A stretch of 48,026 bases of DNA from Pseudomonas sp. 7P_10.2_Bac1 (lineage in GTDB: Bacteria; Pseudomonadota; Gammaproteobacteria; Pseudomonadales; Pseudomonadaceae): NCBI RefSeq assembly GCF_025465935.1, contig NZ_JANLNV010000083.1, positions 1 through 48,026 of the forward strand. Reading direction: 5' to 3'. Below, one piece after another: positions 16,526-24,322 of this stretch. Both the position numbers and the translations under genes were made by a program. Under the pieces are notes generated by a model. It ran no database searches. It worked only from the letters and a program-made list of their open reading frames with translations, and was not told the DNA's origin. Each line of letters opens with the position of its first letter. The first letter of the stretch is position 1.

Positions 16526-17857
16526 ATGCACCAAATCTGGAAGTCGTTTCGAGCGTTATATTTCGCCTCGCTGATGATGTTGATCGGTTCAGGCTTGTTG
16601 AGCACCTACCTGGCCCTGCGCCTGGCTGCCGATCACGTCGACGGCTTGTGGGTCGGTGCGCTGATGGCGGCCAACTATTCGGGTCTGGTGCTGGGCGGCA
16701 AGCTGGGGCATCGGTTGATTGCCCGTGTGGGACACATCCGGGCCTATGCCACCTGCGCCGGGATCGTCGGCGCGGCGGTGTTGTGCCACGGGTTGACCGA
16801 CTGGCTGCCGATCTGGCTGCTGCTTCGATTGATCGTCGGCCTTGGCATGATGTGCCAGTACATGGTCATCGAGAGCTGGCTGAACGAGCAGGCTGACGCC
16901 AAGCAGCGCGGTGTAGTGTTCAGCCTGTACATGATCGCTTCGTACCTGGGGCTGGTGCTCGGTCAACTGATCCTGGTAGTGCACCCGCAGTTGGGCCTGG
17001 AACTGCTGATGCTGGTGGCAATGTGCTTCGCGCTGTGTCTGGTGCCGGTGGCCATGACCCGACGCATTCACCCGGCGCCGCTGCGGCCTGCGCCGATGGA
17101 CCCAAAATTCTTCATCAAGCGTGTACCCCAGTCACTGATCGCGGTAATGGGGGCGGGTCTGCTTATTGGTGCGTTCTATGGCCTGGCGCCGCTGTACGCC
17201 TCACAGCAAGGGCTGTCTACCGAGCTGGTCGGCTTGTACATGGGCTGCTGTATTTTTGCCGGTCTGCTGGCGCAATGGCCGCTGGGCTGGTTGTCGGATC
17301 GCTATGACCGGCCGCTGCTGATTCGGCTGTTTGCGCTGGTGCTGTGTGTGGTGGCGTTGCCGCTGGCGATCTTCCCGCAGGTGCCGGTCGAAGTGTTGTT
17401 TGTGTCGGGGTTCTTGAGTGCGCTGCTGCAATTTTGCATCTACCCGCTGGCAGTGGCGTTTGCTAACGACCACATCGAAGGTGAACGCCGGGTATCGCTG
17501 ACCGCCATGTTGCTGGTCACCTACGGCATTGGCGCCAGTGTCGGGCCGCTGGTGGCGGGTGTGCTGATGAAGGTGCTGGGTAGCCAGATGCTTTACGCCT
17601 TCTTCATCCTTACCAGTCTGATCCTGGTGTGGCGTATTCGCCCGAATGCGGTCACCAATCTGCACCAGGTCGACGACGCACCGCTGCAACACGTTGCCAT
17701 GCCCGACAGCATGTCCACTTCGCCCTTGGCCGCAGCACTCGACCCGCGGGTTGACGAGCAAGTGGTACAGGATCAGATGGTTGAAGGGGCAGAGCCTGAG
17801 ATCGAGCCTGAAATAGCTCCGGAGTTTGGCGGTCCAGAGGCGGATACCAAGCAATGA
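16526..17857 (+). CDS. MFS transporter, YcaD-like
   Basis: 443 residues from the ATG at 16526 (MHQIWKSFRALYFASLMMLI); ATGs at 16484 and 16499 are alternatives and none has an ideal ribosome site. It has about 12 TM helices, with GLWVGALMAANYSGLVLGGKLGHRL and ESWLNEQADAKQRGVVFSLYM typical of the YcaD subgroup. An unusual acidic cytoplasmic tail (about the last 70 residues) contains EPEIEPEIAPEF. The substrate is unknown. Flanking genes give no clue, and it looks like a single-gene unit. Confidence 0.82.
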   Translation: MHQIWKSFRALYFASLMMLIGSGLLSTYLALRLAADHVDGLWVGALMAANYSGLVLGGKLGHRLIARVGHIRAYATCAGIVGAAVLCHGLTDWLPIWLLLRLIVGLGMMCQYMVIESWLNEQADAKQRGVVFSLYMIASYLGLVLGQLILVVHPQLGLELLMLVAMCFALCLVPVAMTRRIHPAPLRPAPMDPKFFIKRVPQSLIAVMGAGLLIGAFYGLAPLYASQQGLSTELVGLYMGCCIFAGLLAQWPLGWLSDRYDRPLLIRLFALVLCVVALPLAIFPQVPVEVLFVSGFLSALLQFCIYPLAVAFANDHIEGERRVSLTAMLLVTYGIGASVGPLVAGVLMKVLGSQMLYAFFILTSLILVWRIRPNAVTNLHQVDDAPLQHVAMPDSMSTSPLAAALDPRVDEQVVQDQMVEGAEPEIEPEIAPEFGGPEADTKQ

Positions 17858-17977
17858 GCTTGTAGTCGCTGACCAGGTATGAGGCTGCGATGCGGGCCAC
17901 AGGAGCGCCGCCTTGGTGACGCTTCGCAACCTCTCGCAGCTTCATTCTTCGACAGCGGCTACAGGAGATTTTGCCAC

Positions 17978-18721
17978 TCAGTAATAGTCATCATCTTTGT
18001 CGAACCGCCGCGCATCGCGCTGCAGTTGGTAGACAAATCGCTCGACCTGGCGCTGTACTGCACCGCTGATATTGTGAAAACGCATGCCGGCAAAGGTGAT
18101 GTTGAGCCGCTCTTCAAAATGCAGGTGGCGCAACTCGACCGGGGTGCTCATGTGGCCAAAGGGCAGGGCGGCGCTGAAGCGTTCGTACACCTGGCCCAGC
18201 TGGATGTGCTGGCTGATGTCACCTTCAAAGCGTAGTTTGCAGCCGGTTGCCGACACGTCCAGCAACTTGCCTTTGATCGCCTTGGCGAGCTTTTCTCCGG
18301 CGACGTTCACGTCCACCAGGTGCGCCAGTTTCAAGGCGGCGCGGAACGCATTGCGACGTTGGTGGTAGATCACTTCCTTGGGCAGTGCACCGTGGTAGCA
18401 GCGGTGCGGACCGGTGTTGTCAATGGTCAGCAGGGCGTTGCTTTCCCAGGCGATGCGCACGCCGTCATGGAAACCTTCGACCCGAAAGGGGATGCCCGCT
18501 TCAAGAAAACGCTCGCCATCGCGTGGGATCATCTCGTCCAGAGTCACGAGGTTGTTTTCACGGTCAACATCGACCAAGTAACTCTGAAAGCGTTGAGTGC
18601 GGTCGTTGAAGGTGATGATCAGCGGGTCATGGCTCTCTTGCAGCATTCGCAGGTTGGAGGCGATTTCCAAAGGGGTCGTGAGGACCTTTGGCGGCTGCGG
18701 AGCATCTTGTTCTTCGAACAC
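17978..18721 (-). CDS. flgZ: Flagellar brake protein FlgZ/YcgR (PilZ domain)
   Basis: 247 residues beginning at a GTG at 18721 (MFEEQDAPQPPKVLTTPLEI). It has an N-terminal YcgR domain (about 15-115), then a PilZ domain with the c-di-GMP signature R123-NAF-R127 and D155-VSATG160, both intact. At high c-di-GMP such proteins bind the flagellar motor and slow or stop it. The place downstream of flgM-flgN is that of FlgZ in fluorescent pseudomonads, so co-expression from the FliA promoter is likely, although 84 bp separate it from flgN. Confidence 0.92.
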   Translation of the reverse strand: MFEEQDAPQPPKVLTTPLEIASNLRMLQESHDPLIITFNDRTQRFQSYLVDVDRENNLVTLDEMIPRDGERFLEAGIPFRVEGFHDGVRIAWESNALLTIDNTGPHRCYHGALPKEVIYHQRRNAFRAALKLAHLVDVNVAGEKLAKAIKGKLLDVSATGCKLRFEGDISQHIQLGQVYERFSAALPFGHMSTPVELRHLHFEERLNITFAGMRFHNISGAVQRQVERFVYQLQRDARRFDKDDDYY

Positions 18722-18804
18722 GGGTCATCAATCTCCAGACAAAAACGGCAACGCGCAAAAATAGGGCATTCTGCCATCATGTTGCGAGTCTAGATAGTCC
18801 AGGC

Positions 18805-19272
18805 TCAGGCCTGGCTGTAGGCGCGGTGTTTGTTGAGGAGCGAGGTGGTGCCGCGCGCGTCATACAAGGACGGCGTTTCGCCGCCGTGGAGGATGCGCAG
18901 CTGGTTGGCGGTGATCGCCTGCTGCGTCTGGATCGACTGGCCGTTCGCCTGGTTGGCAGCCTGGCATTGAGCCAGCAACTGGTTCAGCAACTCGCTTTGG
19001 CTGAGCAATTGATCGCCCACGCTGGAGTGGCTGGCAAGGCTTTCGAGACCGCTGCGGTTGGTCGGCAGGCCGAGGCTGGCCAAGATTTCGCTGCGTTTGC
19101 GGCCATGCTGCTCAAGCAAAATAACCAATGAATGCTTGCGCGCCAGAATGTTTTCCAGCATCGCCATGTCCCGCCCCTTGAGGGCGACCGATTCGTCCTG
19201 CAGCAGGCCCAGCAGTTGCTCGGCAGGCGCTAGGTCGTCATTGATCAGTTGCAGCAAATTCTCGTCGTGCAT
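18805..19272 (-). CDS. flgN: Flagellar export chaperone FlgN
   Basis: 155 residues from the ATG at 19272 (MHDENLLQLINDDLAPAEQL). It is an almost all-helical protein of FlgN size with the family LLELLQDESVALKGRD-like start and a glutamine-rich second helix region. It chaperones the hook-junction proteins FlgK and FlgL. It sits between flgM and flgZ; the gap to flgM is about 54 bp. The frame extends upstream to 19299, but the ATG at 19272 fits known N termini better. Confidence 0.87.
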   Translation of the reverse strand: MHDENLLQLINDDLAPAEQLLGLLQDESVALKGRDMAMLENILARKHSLVILLEQHGRKRSEILASLGLPTNRSGLESLASHSSVGDQLLSQSELLNQLLAQCQAANQANGQSIQTQQAITANQLRILHGGETPSLYDARGTTSLLNKHRAYSQA

Positions 19273-19326
19273 GTCGGGCTCTGGGAATTGGGCGTCCAAA
19301 AGCCTGGCACTGGCCGTGAGTCAGGC

Positions 19327-19656
19327 CTAGCGCTCGGCTTCGCTATTTAGCAGTTTGCTGGCGATTTTGTTGCTGTCGACAGTGTAGCTGCCGTCGGCAA
19401 TGGCTTGTTTCAACGCCGCCACACGGTCTTTGTCGACCACTGGCTGATCACGCAGCGAGTCGCTGATTTTCTGCAATTGTTGAGCTTGTGGGCTCAGATG
19501 CACCGATTCCCCGCTTTGCGCGCCAGCGCTGGTTTGTTCAGTGCTTTGGGTCGCAGGCGCCGCTTGCGTGGCCGAGCCAGTTTCCTGATGGGCATTGCTG
19601 CGCGTGGTGCCGGTCAAGGGCGGGGCGCTGTTAAGACGACTAAAGTCGATCACCAT
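19327..19656 (-). CDS. flgM: Anti-sigma-28 factor FlgM
   Basis: 109 residues, the usual FlgM length. MVIDFSRLNSAPPLTG opens a disordered Thr/Ser/Ala-rich N half. The C half holds the sigma-28 binding region (VHLSPQAQQLQKISDSL and DKDRVAALKQAIADGSYTVD). It binds FliA until the hook is complete and is then exported. A perfect FliA-type promoter lies 37-63 bp upstream, giving the usual autoregulatory loop, and GAGG precedes the ATG. Confidence 0.93.
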   Translation of the reverse strand: MVIDFSRLNSAPPLTGTTRSNAHQETGSATQAAPATQSTEQTSAGAQSGESVHLSPQAQQLQKISDSLRDQPVVDKDRVAALKQAIADGSYTVDSNKIASKLLNSEAER

Positions 19657-19692
19657 AACGAAAAACCTCTGGGTATTTGGACGCTTGCCTTG

Positions 19693-19719
19693 TTTTCGGC
19701 CAACCCCGAGAAAACTTTA
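19693..19719 (-). promoter_or_regulatory. FliA (sigma-28) promoter of flgM-flgN-flgZ
   Basis: On the minus strand TAAAGTTT is followed after exactly 11 bases by GCCGAAAA, a near-perfect sigma-28 promoter (consensus TAAAGTTT-N11-GCCGATAA). The predicted start is about 30 nt before the flgM ATG. Confidence 0.9.
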
Positions 19720-19796
19720 GGCCCGATTAATCATAGCTTCACACAACGCAGTACTGACCTGGATCAATGAACCTTGAGAGAAAGGCTCCAGCCGCT

Positions 19797-20567
19797 CTAC
19801 AACGCCACTTCTACCTGGCCTGGCGCTGTCACTCGGGCCTTGATCACTCGGTTGGAATTCAGGTTTTTCACCCGAATCTGCTCGCTGAGCCCGCCGTCAG
19901 ACAGCGCTTCGCCGGGCATTTTGACACTTAATGTGCCACTGCGGGCGCTGATAATCACGTGATCGCCCTTGCGCACGGTCGCCGCCTGCTCCAGATGCGT
20001 CAGGCTCAGGACTTGATCGGTGACCACCGGCCGCAGCAGTTTTTGCCCCACCGCCAGTTCAACGGCGGTGAGAAAGCCCTGGCTGATCAGGCCGACATCG
20101 CGCTCACGCAAGGTCACATCACCATAGTCGATAATCGTGCCGCGCTTGAGCGGATGCGTGACGGTGACCACATCTCGGAATAACTTGACCTGTGCCGGTA
20201 CAAAAATGGTCCAGGGCGAGCTACCTTCACAGCGTACTCGCACCGTCACGCGGCCCATGGGCTGGGCGGGGCTTTCTAGGGTGGCTGTCAAATCCTTGTC
20301 GCAGTGCGCCAGGCGAACGCGGGGGTCCAGTTGATTGACCTGGATCTCGTAGCGGCCTTCAATTTGACCGGTGGCCAGGTAGTCTTCGACGGTAAATTCA
20401 AGAAAGCCCTGGGTCACGCCGATAAGCTGTTCAGGCGAGGTAAAAGTGTCGGCACCCGCTGGCGTGCCTACACTCAGCACGCATCCGGCCGCGAGCACAC
20501 GCAATGCGCAGCGCCGCAAAGGCTGGAGGAGTGAGCGGTGGCAGGATTTTGTCGTTTTCGGCTTCAT
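19797..20567 (-). CDS. flgA: Flagellar P-ring chaperone FlgA
   Basis: 256 residues with a basic N terminus and hydrophobic stretch (CALRVLAAGCVLSVGTPAGA), probably cleaved after AGA near residue 39. The mature protein has the SAF domain typical of FlgA (RGTIIDYGDVTLRERDVG, VRKGDHVIISARSGTLSVKM). It helps assemble the P ring in the periplasm. A sigma-54 box ends only 12 bp before the annotated ATG, so either the mRNA is nearly leaderless or the true start lies further in. It is divergent from cheV. Confidence 0.88.
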   Translation of the reverse strand: MKPKTTKSCHRSLLQPLRRCALRVLAAGCVLSVGTPAGADTFTSPEQLIGVTQGFLEFTVEDYLATGQIEGRYEIQVNQLDPRVRLAHCDKDLTATLESPAQPMGRVTVRVRCEGSSPWTIFVPAQVKLFRDVVTVTHPLKRGTIIDYGDVTLRERDVGLISQGFLTAVELAVGQKLLRPVVTDQVLSLTHLEQAATVRKGDHVIISARSGTLSVKMPGEALSDGGLSEQIRVKNLNSNRVIKARVTAPGQVEVAL

Positions 20568-20578
20568 GGCGGATAAAT

Positions 20579-20594
20579 AGCAAAGCCCGTGCCG
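20579..20594 (-). promoter_or_regulatory. Sigma-54 type promoter of flgA
   Basis: CGGCACGGGCTTTGCT on the minus strand matches TGGCACG-N4-TTGCT except for the first base, and the GG and GC doublets are correctly 12 bp apart. The transcription start is predicted at about 20568, one base before the flgA ATG. Confidence 0.65.
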
Positions 20595-20642
20595 TTTACC
20601 GGGCAGTGCGTCGCAACTTAACGATTTTTAAAGGAGCTGAGT

Positions 20643-21575
20643 ATGGCCGGGGTGATGGATGCGGTTAACCAGCGCACTCAACTGGTCGGGCAAAATCGCC
20701 TGGAACTGTTGCTGTTTAGTCTGGATGGGCCGCAGCTCTACGGGATCAACGTGTTCAAGGTTCGCGAGGTGCTGCAATGCCCCAAACTGACGTTGATGCC
20801 CAAGTCCCACCCGGTGGTGTGCGGTGTGGCCAGTATTCGTGGGGCAACCATCCCGATTCTCGACCTGGCGATGGCCACTGGCGCTGGCGCCTTGAAGGAC
20901 CAGAGCAGTCCGTTTGTGATCATTACCGAGTACAACACCAAGACTCAGGGTTTTTTGGTGCGTTCGGTGGAGCGCATCGTCAACATGAACTGGGAAGAGA
21001 TTCATCCGCCACCCAAGGGCGCCGGGCGTGACCATTATTTGACTGCTGTGACTCGACTGGAGGATCAGTTAGTCGAAATCATCGACGTTGAAAAGGTGCT
21101 GGCTGAAGTCTCGCCATCGCCAGAGACCATCTCCCACGGAGTCGTGGACGTCGATACCCAGGCCAAGGCCCTGTCGTTGCGTGTGCTGACCGTGGATGAT
21201 TCCTCCGTGGCACGCAAACAGGTTGCCCGTTGCCTGCAGTCGGTGGGTGTCGAGGTGGTTTCACTCAATGACGGGCGGCAGGCACTGGACTACCTGCGCA
21301 AGATGGCCGACGAAGGCAAGGACCCTGCGCACGAGTTCTTGATGATGATCTCGGACATCGAAATGCCAGAAATGGATGGTTATACCCTGACCGCCGAGAT
21401 CCGTAGCGATCCGCGGATGAAAAATTTGCACATCATTCTGCATACGTCGTTGTCCGGGGTTTTCAATCAGGCGATGGTCAAGAAGGTCGGAGCGGATGAC
21501 TTTTTGGCCAAATTCCGCCCTGATGACCTGGCATCCCGGGTTGTCGACCGGATCAAGGCAGCAGATCACAGTTAG
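20643..21575 (+). CDS. cheV: Chemotaxis protein CheV (CheW-receiver fusion)
   Basis: 310 residues: a CheW-like coupling domain (about 15-155, LLLFSLDGPQLYGINVFKVREV) joined to a response-regulator receiver (about 180-305). The receiver keeps the acidic pair D185-D186 (TVDDSS), the phospho-acceptor D238 (ISDIEMPEMDG), the T/S switch in LHTSLSG and the lysine in FLAKFRPDD. CheV links receptors to CheA and adapts coupling by phosphorylation. It has a strong AAAGGAG and is followed 45 bp on by cheR. Confidence 0.94.
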   Translation: MAGVMDAVNQRTQLVGQNRLELLLFSLDGPQLYGINVFKVREVLQCPKLTLMPKSHPVVCGVASIRGATIPILDLAMATGAGALKDQSSPFVIITEYNTKTQGFLVRSVERIVNMNWEEIHPPPKGAGRDHYLTAVTRLEDQLVEIIDVEKVLAEVSPSPETISHGVVDVDTQAKALSLRVLTVDDSSVARKQVARCLQSVGVEVVSLNDGRQALDYLRKMADEGKDPAHEFLMMISDIEMPEMDGYTLTAEIRSDPRMKNLHIILHTSLSGVFNQAMVKKVGADDFLAKFRPDDLASRVVDRIKAADHS

Positions 21576-21620
21576 GGGCGTTGCCCCTGGCGATCACTAG
21601 GTTTTTAGAGGCTCGATCAT

Positions 21621-22448
21621 TTGTCGACGGCTAATTTGGATTTTGAACAATTCCGGGTCTTCCTGGAAAAAGCCTGTGGCATTTTGCTCGGTGAAAACAA
21701 GCAATACCTGGTCTCCAGCCGCCTGAACAAACTGATGGAACAGCAGGGCATCAAAACCCTGGGTGAGTTGATTCAGCGCATCCAGAGCCAGCCGCGCAGC
21801 GGGCTGCGTGAGCAAGTGGTCGATGCCATGACCACCAACGAAACCTTGTGGTTTCGTGACACCTATCCTTTTGAAGTGCTGAAAAACAAGGTGTTGCCCG
21901 AGCTGATCAAGGCCCATCCGGGCCAGCGCCTGCGCATCTGGTCGGCAGCCTGCTCGTCGGGGCAGGAGCCGTATTCGTTGTCGATGGCCATAGATGAATT
22001 CGAGCGCAGCAACCTGGGGCACTTGAAGATGGGGGTGCAAATTGTTGCGACCGAACTATCCAGTTCGATGCTCAACATCTGCAGGGCCGGCGAGTACGAC
22101 AGCCTGGCGATCGGCCGCGGCTTGTCCCAGGAACGCTTGCAGCGTTACTTCGACCCCAAGGGGCCGGGGCGCTGGGCGATCAAGGCGCCGATCAAAAGCC
22201 GGGTCGAGTTCCGTCCTTTCAACCTGCTCGACAGCTACGCCGGATTTGGCAAATTCGACGTGGTGTTCTGCCGCAACGTGTTGATCTACTTCTCGGCCGA
22301 AGTGAAAAAAGACATTTTGCTGCGTATCCACAGCACCCTCAAACCGGGCGGTTATCTGTTTCTGGGTGCCTCCGAAGCACTGAATGGATTGCCGGACCAC
22401 TACCAGATGGTCCAATGCAGCCCTGGGATCATCTACCAGGCGAAATGA
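21621..22448 (+). CDS. cheR: Chemoreceptor glutamate methyltransferase CheR
   Basis: 275 residues from a TTG at 21621 (MSTANLDFEQFRVFLEKACG), the Pseudomonas CheR start as remembered; GAGG lies upstream. A helical N domain (about 1-80) precedes the SAM domain with LRIWSAACSSGQEPYSLSM, the motif I region of CheR, and FDVVFCRNVLIYFS. It methylates receptor glutamates using S-adenosylmethionine. It follows cheV in the same direction, as usual in Pseudomonas. Confidence 0.93.
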   Translation: MSTANLDFEQFRVFLEKACGILLGENKQYLVSSRLNKLMEQQGIKTLGELIQRIQSQPRSGLREQVVDAMTTNETLWFRDTYPFEVLKNKVLPELIKAHPGQRLRIWSAACSSGQEPYSLSMAIDEFERSNLGHLKMGVQIVATELSSSMLNICRAGEYDSLAIGRGLSQERLQRYFDPKGPGRWAIKAPIKSRVEFRPFNLLDSYAGFGKFDVVFCRNVLIYFSAEVKKDILLRIHSTLKPGGYLFLGASEALNGLPDHYQMVQCSPGIIYQAK

Positions 22449-22453
22449 CATCC

Positions 22454-22511
22454 CTCTTGCTCGCGATCTTTTAAAAAATCAAAAGATCGCGAGGCAAGCT
22501 CGCTCCTACAG
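22454..22511. repeat. REP-like element after cheR
   Basis: TCGCGATCTTTT and AAAAGATCGCGA form a perfect 12-bp stem with an 8-base loop, and GGCAAGCTCGCTCCTACAG follows. It is the same family as 9044-9108, truncated on the left. It could also act as the cheR 3' end. Confidence 0.75.
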
Positions 22512-22630
22512 GGGGGGCATTGATCTCTGGACGGCAGAAAAGCGGCTGGCAGCGGAAATCCGTTGCCGCTTTTGTGCCGTTGCCGCTTCCCATCCGCTCG
22601 CAACCCCTTGAAAAACGGCACCGTGCAAAC

Positions 22631-22646
22631 TGGCACGGAGCTTGCT
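22631..22646 (+). promoter_or_regulatory. Sigma-54 promoter of flgBCDE
   Basis: TGGCACGGAGCTTGCT matches the sigma-54 consensus TGGCACG-N4-TTGCT exactly. It lies 60 bp upstream of the flgB ATG, with a predicted start near 22657. Rod and hook genes are sigma-54 dependent in Pseudomonas. Confidence 0.92.
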
Positions 22647-22706
22647 GTATTCATGTCATGTACGCCTGAAGAACACTTCAAGGCCCGACCACACAGGTTC
22701 CCCGAC

Positions 22707-23114
22707 ATGAGCATCAGCTTCGATAAAGCGCTCGGTATCCATGAGCAAGCCCTGGGCTTTCGCGCCAAACGCGCCGAAGTGCTGGCGAACAACATCGCCA
22801 ACGCCGACACCCCGAACTACAAGGCTCGGGACCTGGATTTCGCGTCTGTGCTCGCCGCACAGAACGATAAAAACCAGAACGGCACCTTTGCCTTGAACAT
22901 GACCAACAGCCGTCATATCGAAGCTCAAGGCCTGAGCAGCGGCGACGAGTCGCTGCAATACCGCACGCCGATGCAACCCTCGATCGACCAGAACACGGTG
23001 GACGCTCAGCTCGAACAGTCGAACTACGCAGAAAATGCGATCAACTTTCAGGCCAGCTTCACCCTGCTCAACAGCAAATTCAAAGGGCTGATGTCAGCCC
23101 TGCGTGGAGAGTAA
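22707..23114 (+). CDS. flgB: Flagellar proximal rod protein FlgB
   Basis: 135 residues from the ATG at 22707 (MSISFDKALGIHEQALGFRA). The LANNIANADTPNYKARDLDF rod-protein motif is present, and the NAINFQASFTLLNSKFKGL tail forms the terminal helix. It is the first gene of flgBCDE. The longer frame from 22563 includes the sigma-54 promoter and is rejected. The ribosome site is weak. Confidence 0.95.
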   Translation: MSISFDKALGIHEQALGFRAKRAEVLANNIANADTPNYKARDLDFASVLAAQNDKNQNGTFALNMTNSRHIEAQGLSSGDESLQYRTPMQPSIDQNTVDAQLEQSNYAENAINFQASFTLLNSKFKGLMSALRGE

Positions 23115-23117
23115 TTC

Positions 23118-23561
23118 ATGTCCCTAGCCAGCGTTTTCAACATTGCCGGTAGCGGCATGAGCGCCCAGACCACGCGCCTGAACACCGTCGCCAGTAACAT
23201 CGCCAACGCCGAAACCGTGTCCTCGAGCATCGACCAGACCTACCGTGCCCGCCACCCGGTTTTCGCTACCTTGTTCCAGGGCGCGCAGGGCGGCAACGGT
23301 GATTCGCTGTTTCAGAATCAGGACGCTGCCGGCAAAGGGGTGCAGGTGCTGGGCGTGGTCGAGGACCAGAGCGAATTGCAAGCGCGCTACGAGCCCAACC
23401 ATCCGGCGGCCGATGCCAAGGGCTATGTGTACTACCCCAACGTCAACGTGGTGGAGGAAATGGCCGACATGATCTCTGCCAGTCGTTCGTTCCAGACCAA
23501 CGCTGAAATGATGAACACCGCCAAAACCATGATGCAGAAGGTCCTGACCCTCGGTCAGTGA
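23118..23561 (+). CDS. flgC: Flagellar proximal rod protein FlgC
   Basis: 147 residues with the family ends: MSLASVFNIAGSGMSAQTTR and NIANAET at the N terminus, and NAEMMNTAKTMMQKVLTLGQ at the C terminus. It starts 3 bp after flgB, so it is translationally linked. It is a structural rod component exported by the flagellar type III system. Confidence 0.95.
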   Translation: MSLASVFNIAGSGMSAQTTRLNTVASNIANAETVSSSIDQTYRARHPVFATLFQGAQGGNGDSLFQNQDAAGKGVQVLGVVEDQSELQARYEPNHPAADAKGYVYYPNVNVVEEMADMISASRSFQTNAEMMNTAKTMMQKVLTLGQ

Positions 23562-23576
23562 TAAGGGGCGACACAC

Positions 23577-24302
23577 ATGAGCGTGACCGATTCCACCAGT
23601 GGTTTGACCCTGAATCAGATCCTCGCCAACTCTTCGCGGACCACGACCACCGACACCAGTGTGGGCGCGGCATCCCGTGCGGTAACTGGCAATCAGTCGC
23701 TGGGCAAGGACGCGTTTTTGCAGTTGCTGGTGACCCAGCTGAAAAACCAGAACCCGCTCGACCCGCAGGACAACACGGCGTTCGTCGCGCAGTTGGCGCA
23801 GTTCAGCAGCCTGGAAGGCATCACCACCCTCAACGATACCGTGACATCCTTGTCGGGCGGCTTGCAGTCTTCGCAAGCGTTGCAAGCCTCGTCACTGGTC
23901 GGGCGCTCGGTGATCGTGCAAACCGGCGAAGCCTATGTCGACCCTGCCAGCGGCAAGCCTTTCAATGGCACCGTGGTGGTCAAGGATGCGGACTCAAGGC
24001 CGACTATCACCATCACCGATGCCAACGGCGAAGTGGTCAGAACCCTCGACCTGGGGGTGCAGAAAGCCGGCAATGTGGATTTCACCTGGGATGGCAAAGA
24101 CGCCGATGGCGAATTGCTGGAGAAGGGCTCTTACACCTTTACCGCCTCGACCAAGACCGACACCGGTACCACGGCGCTCACCACCTACCTGCCAGCCACG
24201 GTCAATAGCGTGACCCTGAGCAAAACCGGTGGCGAAATCATGCTCAACCTCGCAGGTCTGGGCAGCATTGGAATATCCAAAGTTCAGACCATTGGCCTCT
24301 AA
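23577..24302 (+). CDS. flgD: Flagellar hook-capping protein FlgD
   Basis: 241 residues: an N-terminal scaffold region with FLQLLVTQLKNQNPLDPQDN (about 50-69), then FlgD Tudor-like and Ig-like (FLG_D) domains such as DFTWDGKDADGELLEKGSYTF. It caps the growing hook and is discarded later. It is in the flgBCDE operon, 15 bp after flgC. Confidence 0.94.
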   Translation: MSVTDSTSGLTLNQILANSSRTTTTDTSVGAASRAVTGNQSLGKDAFLQLLVTQLKNQNPLDPQDNTAFVAQLAQFSSLEGITTLNDTVTSLSGGLQSSQALQASSLVGRSVIVQTGEAYVDPASGKPFNGTVVVKDADSRPTITITDANGEVVRTLDLGVQKAGNVDFTWDGKDADGELLEKGSYTFTASTKTDTGTTALTTYLPATVNSVTLSKTGGEIMLNLAGLGSIGISKVQTIGL

Positions 24303-24322
24303 GCCGACATAAGGAGAGACAC

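Noticed and set aside
20572..20600. FliA-like promoter for cheV on the plus strand
   Set aside because: TAAATAGC and GCCGTTTA are present but only 9 bp apart instead of 11, and the -35 match is weak.
21621..21640. Other start for cheR
   Set aside because: No ATG in the neighbourhood gives the conserved N terminus; the TTG does.
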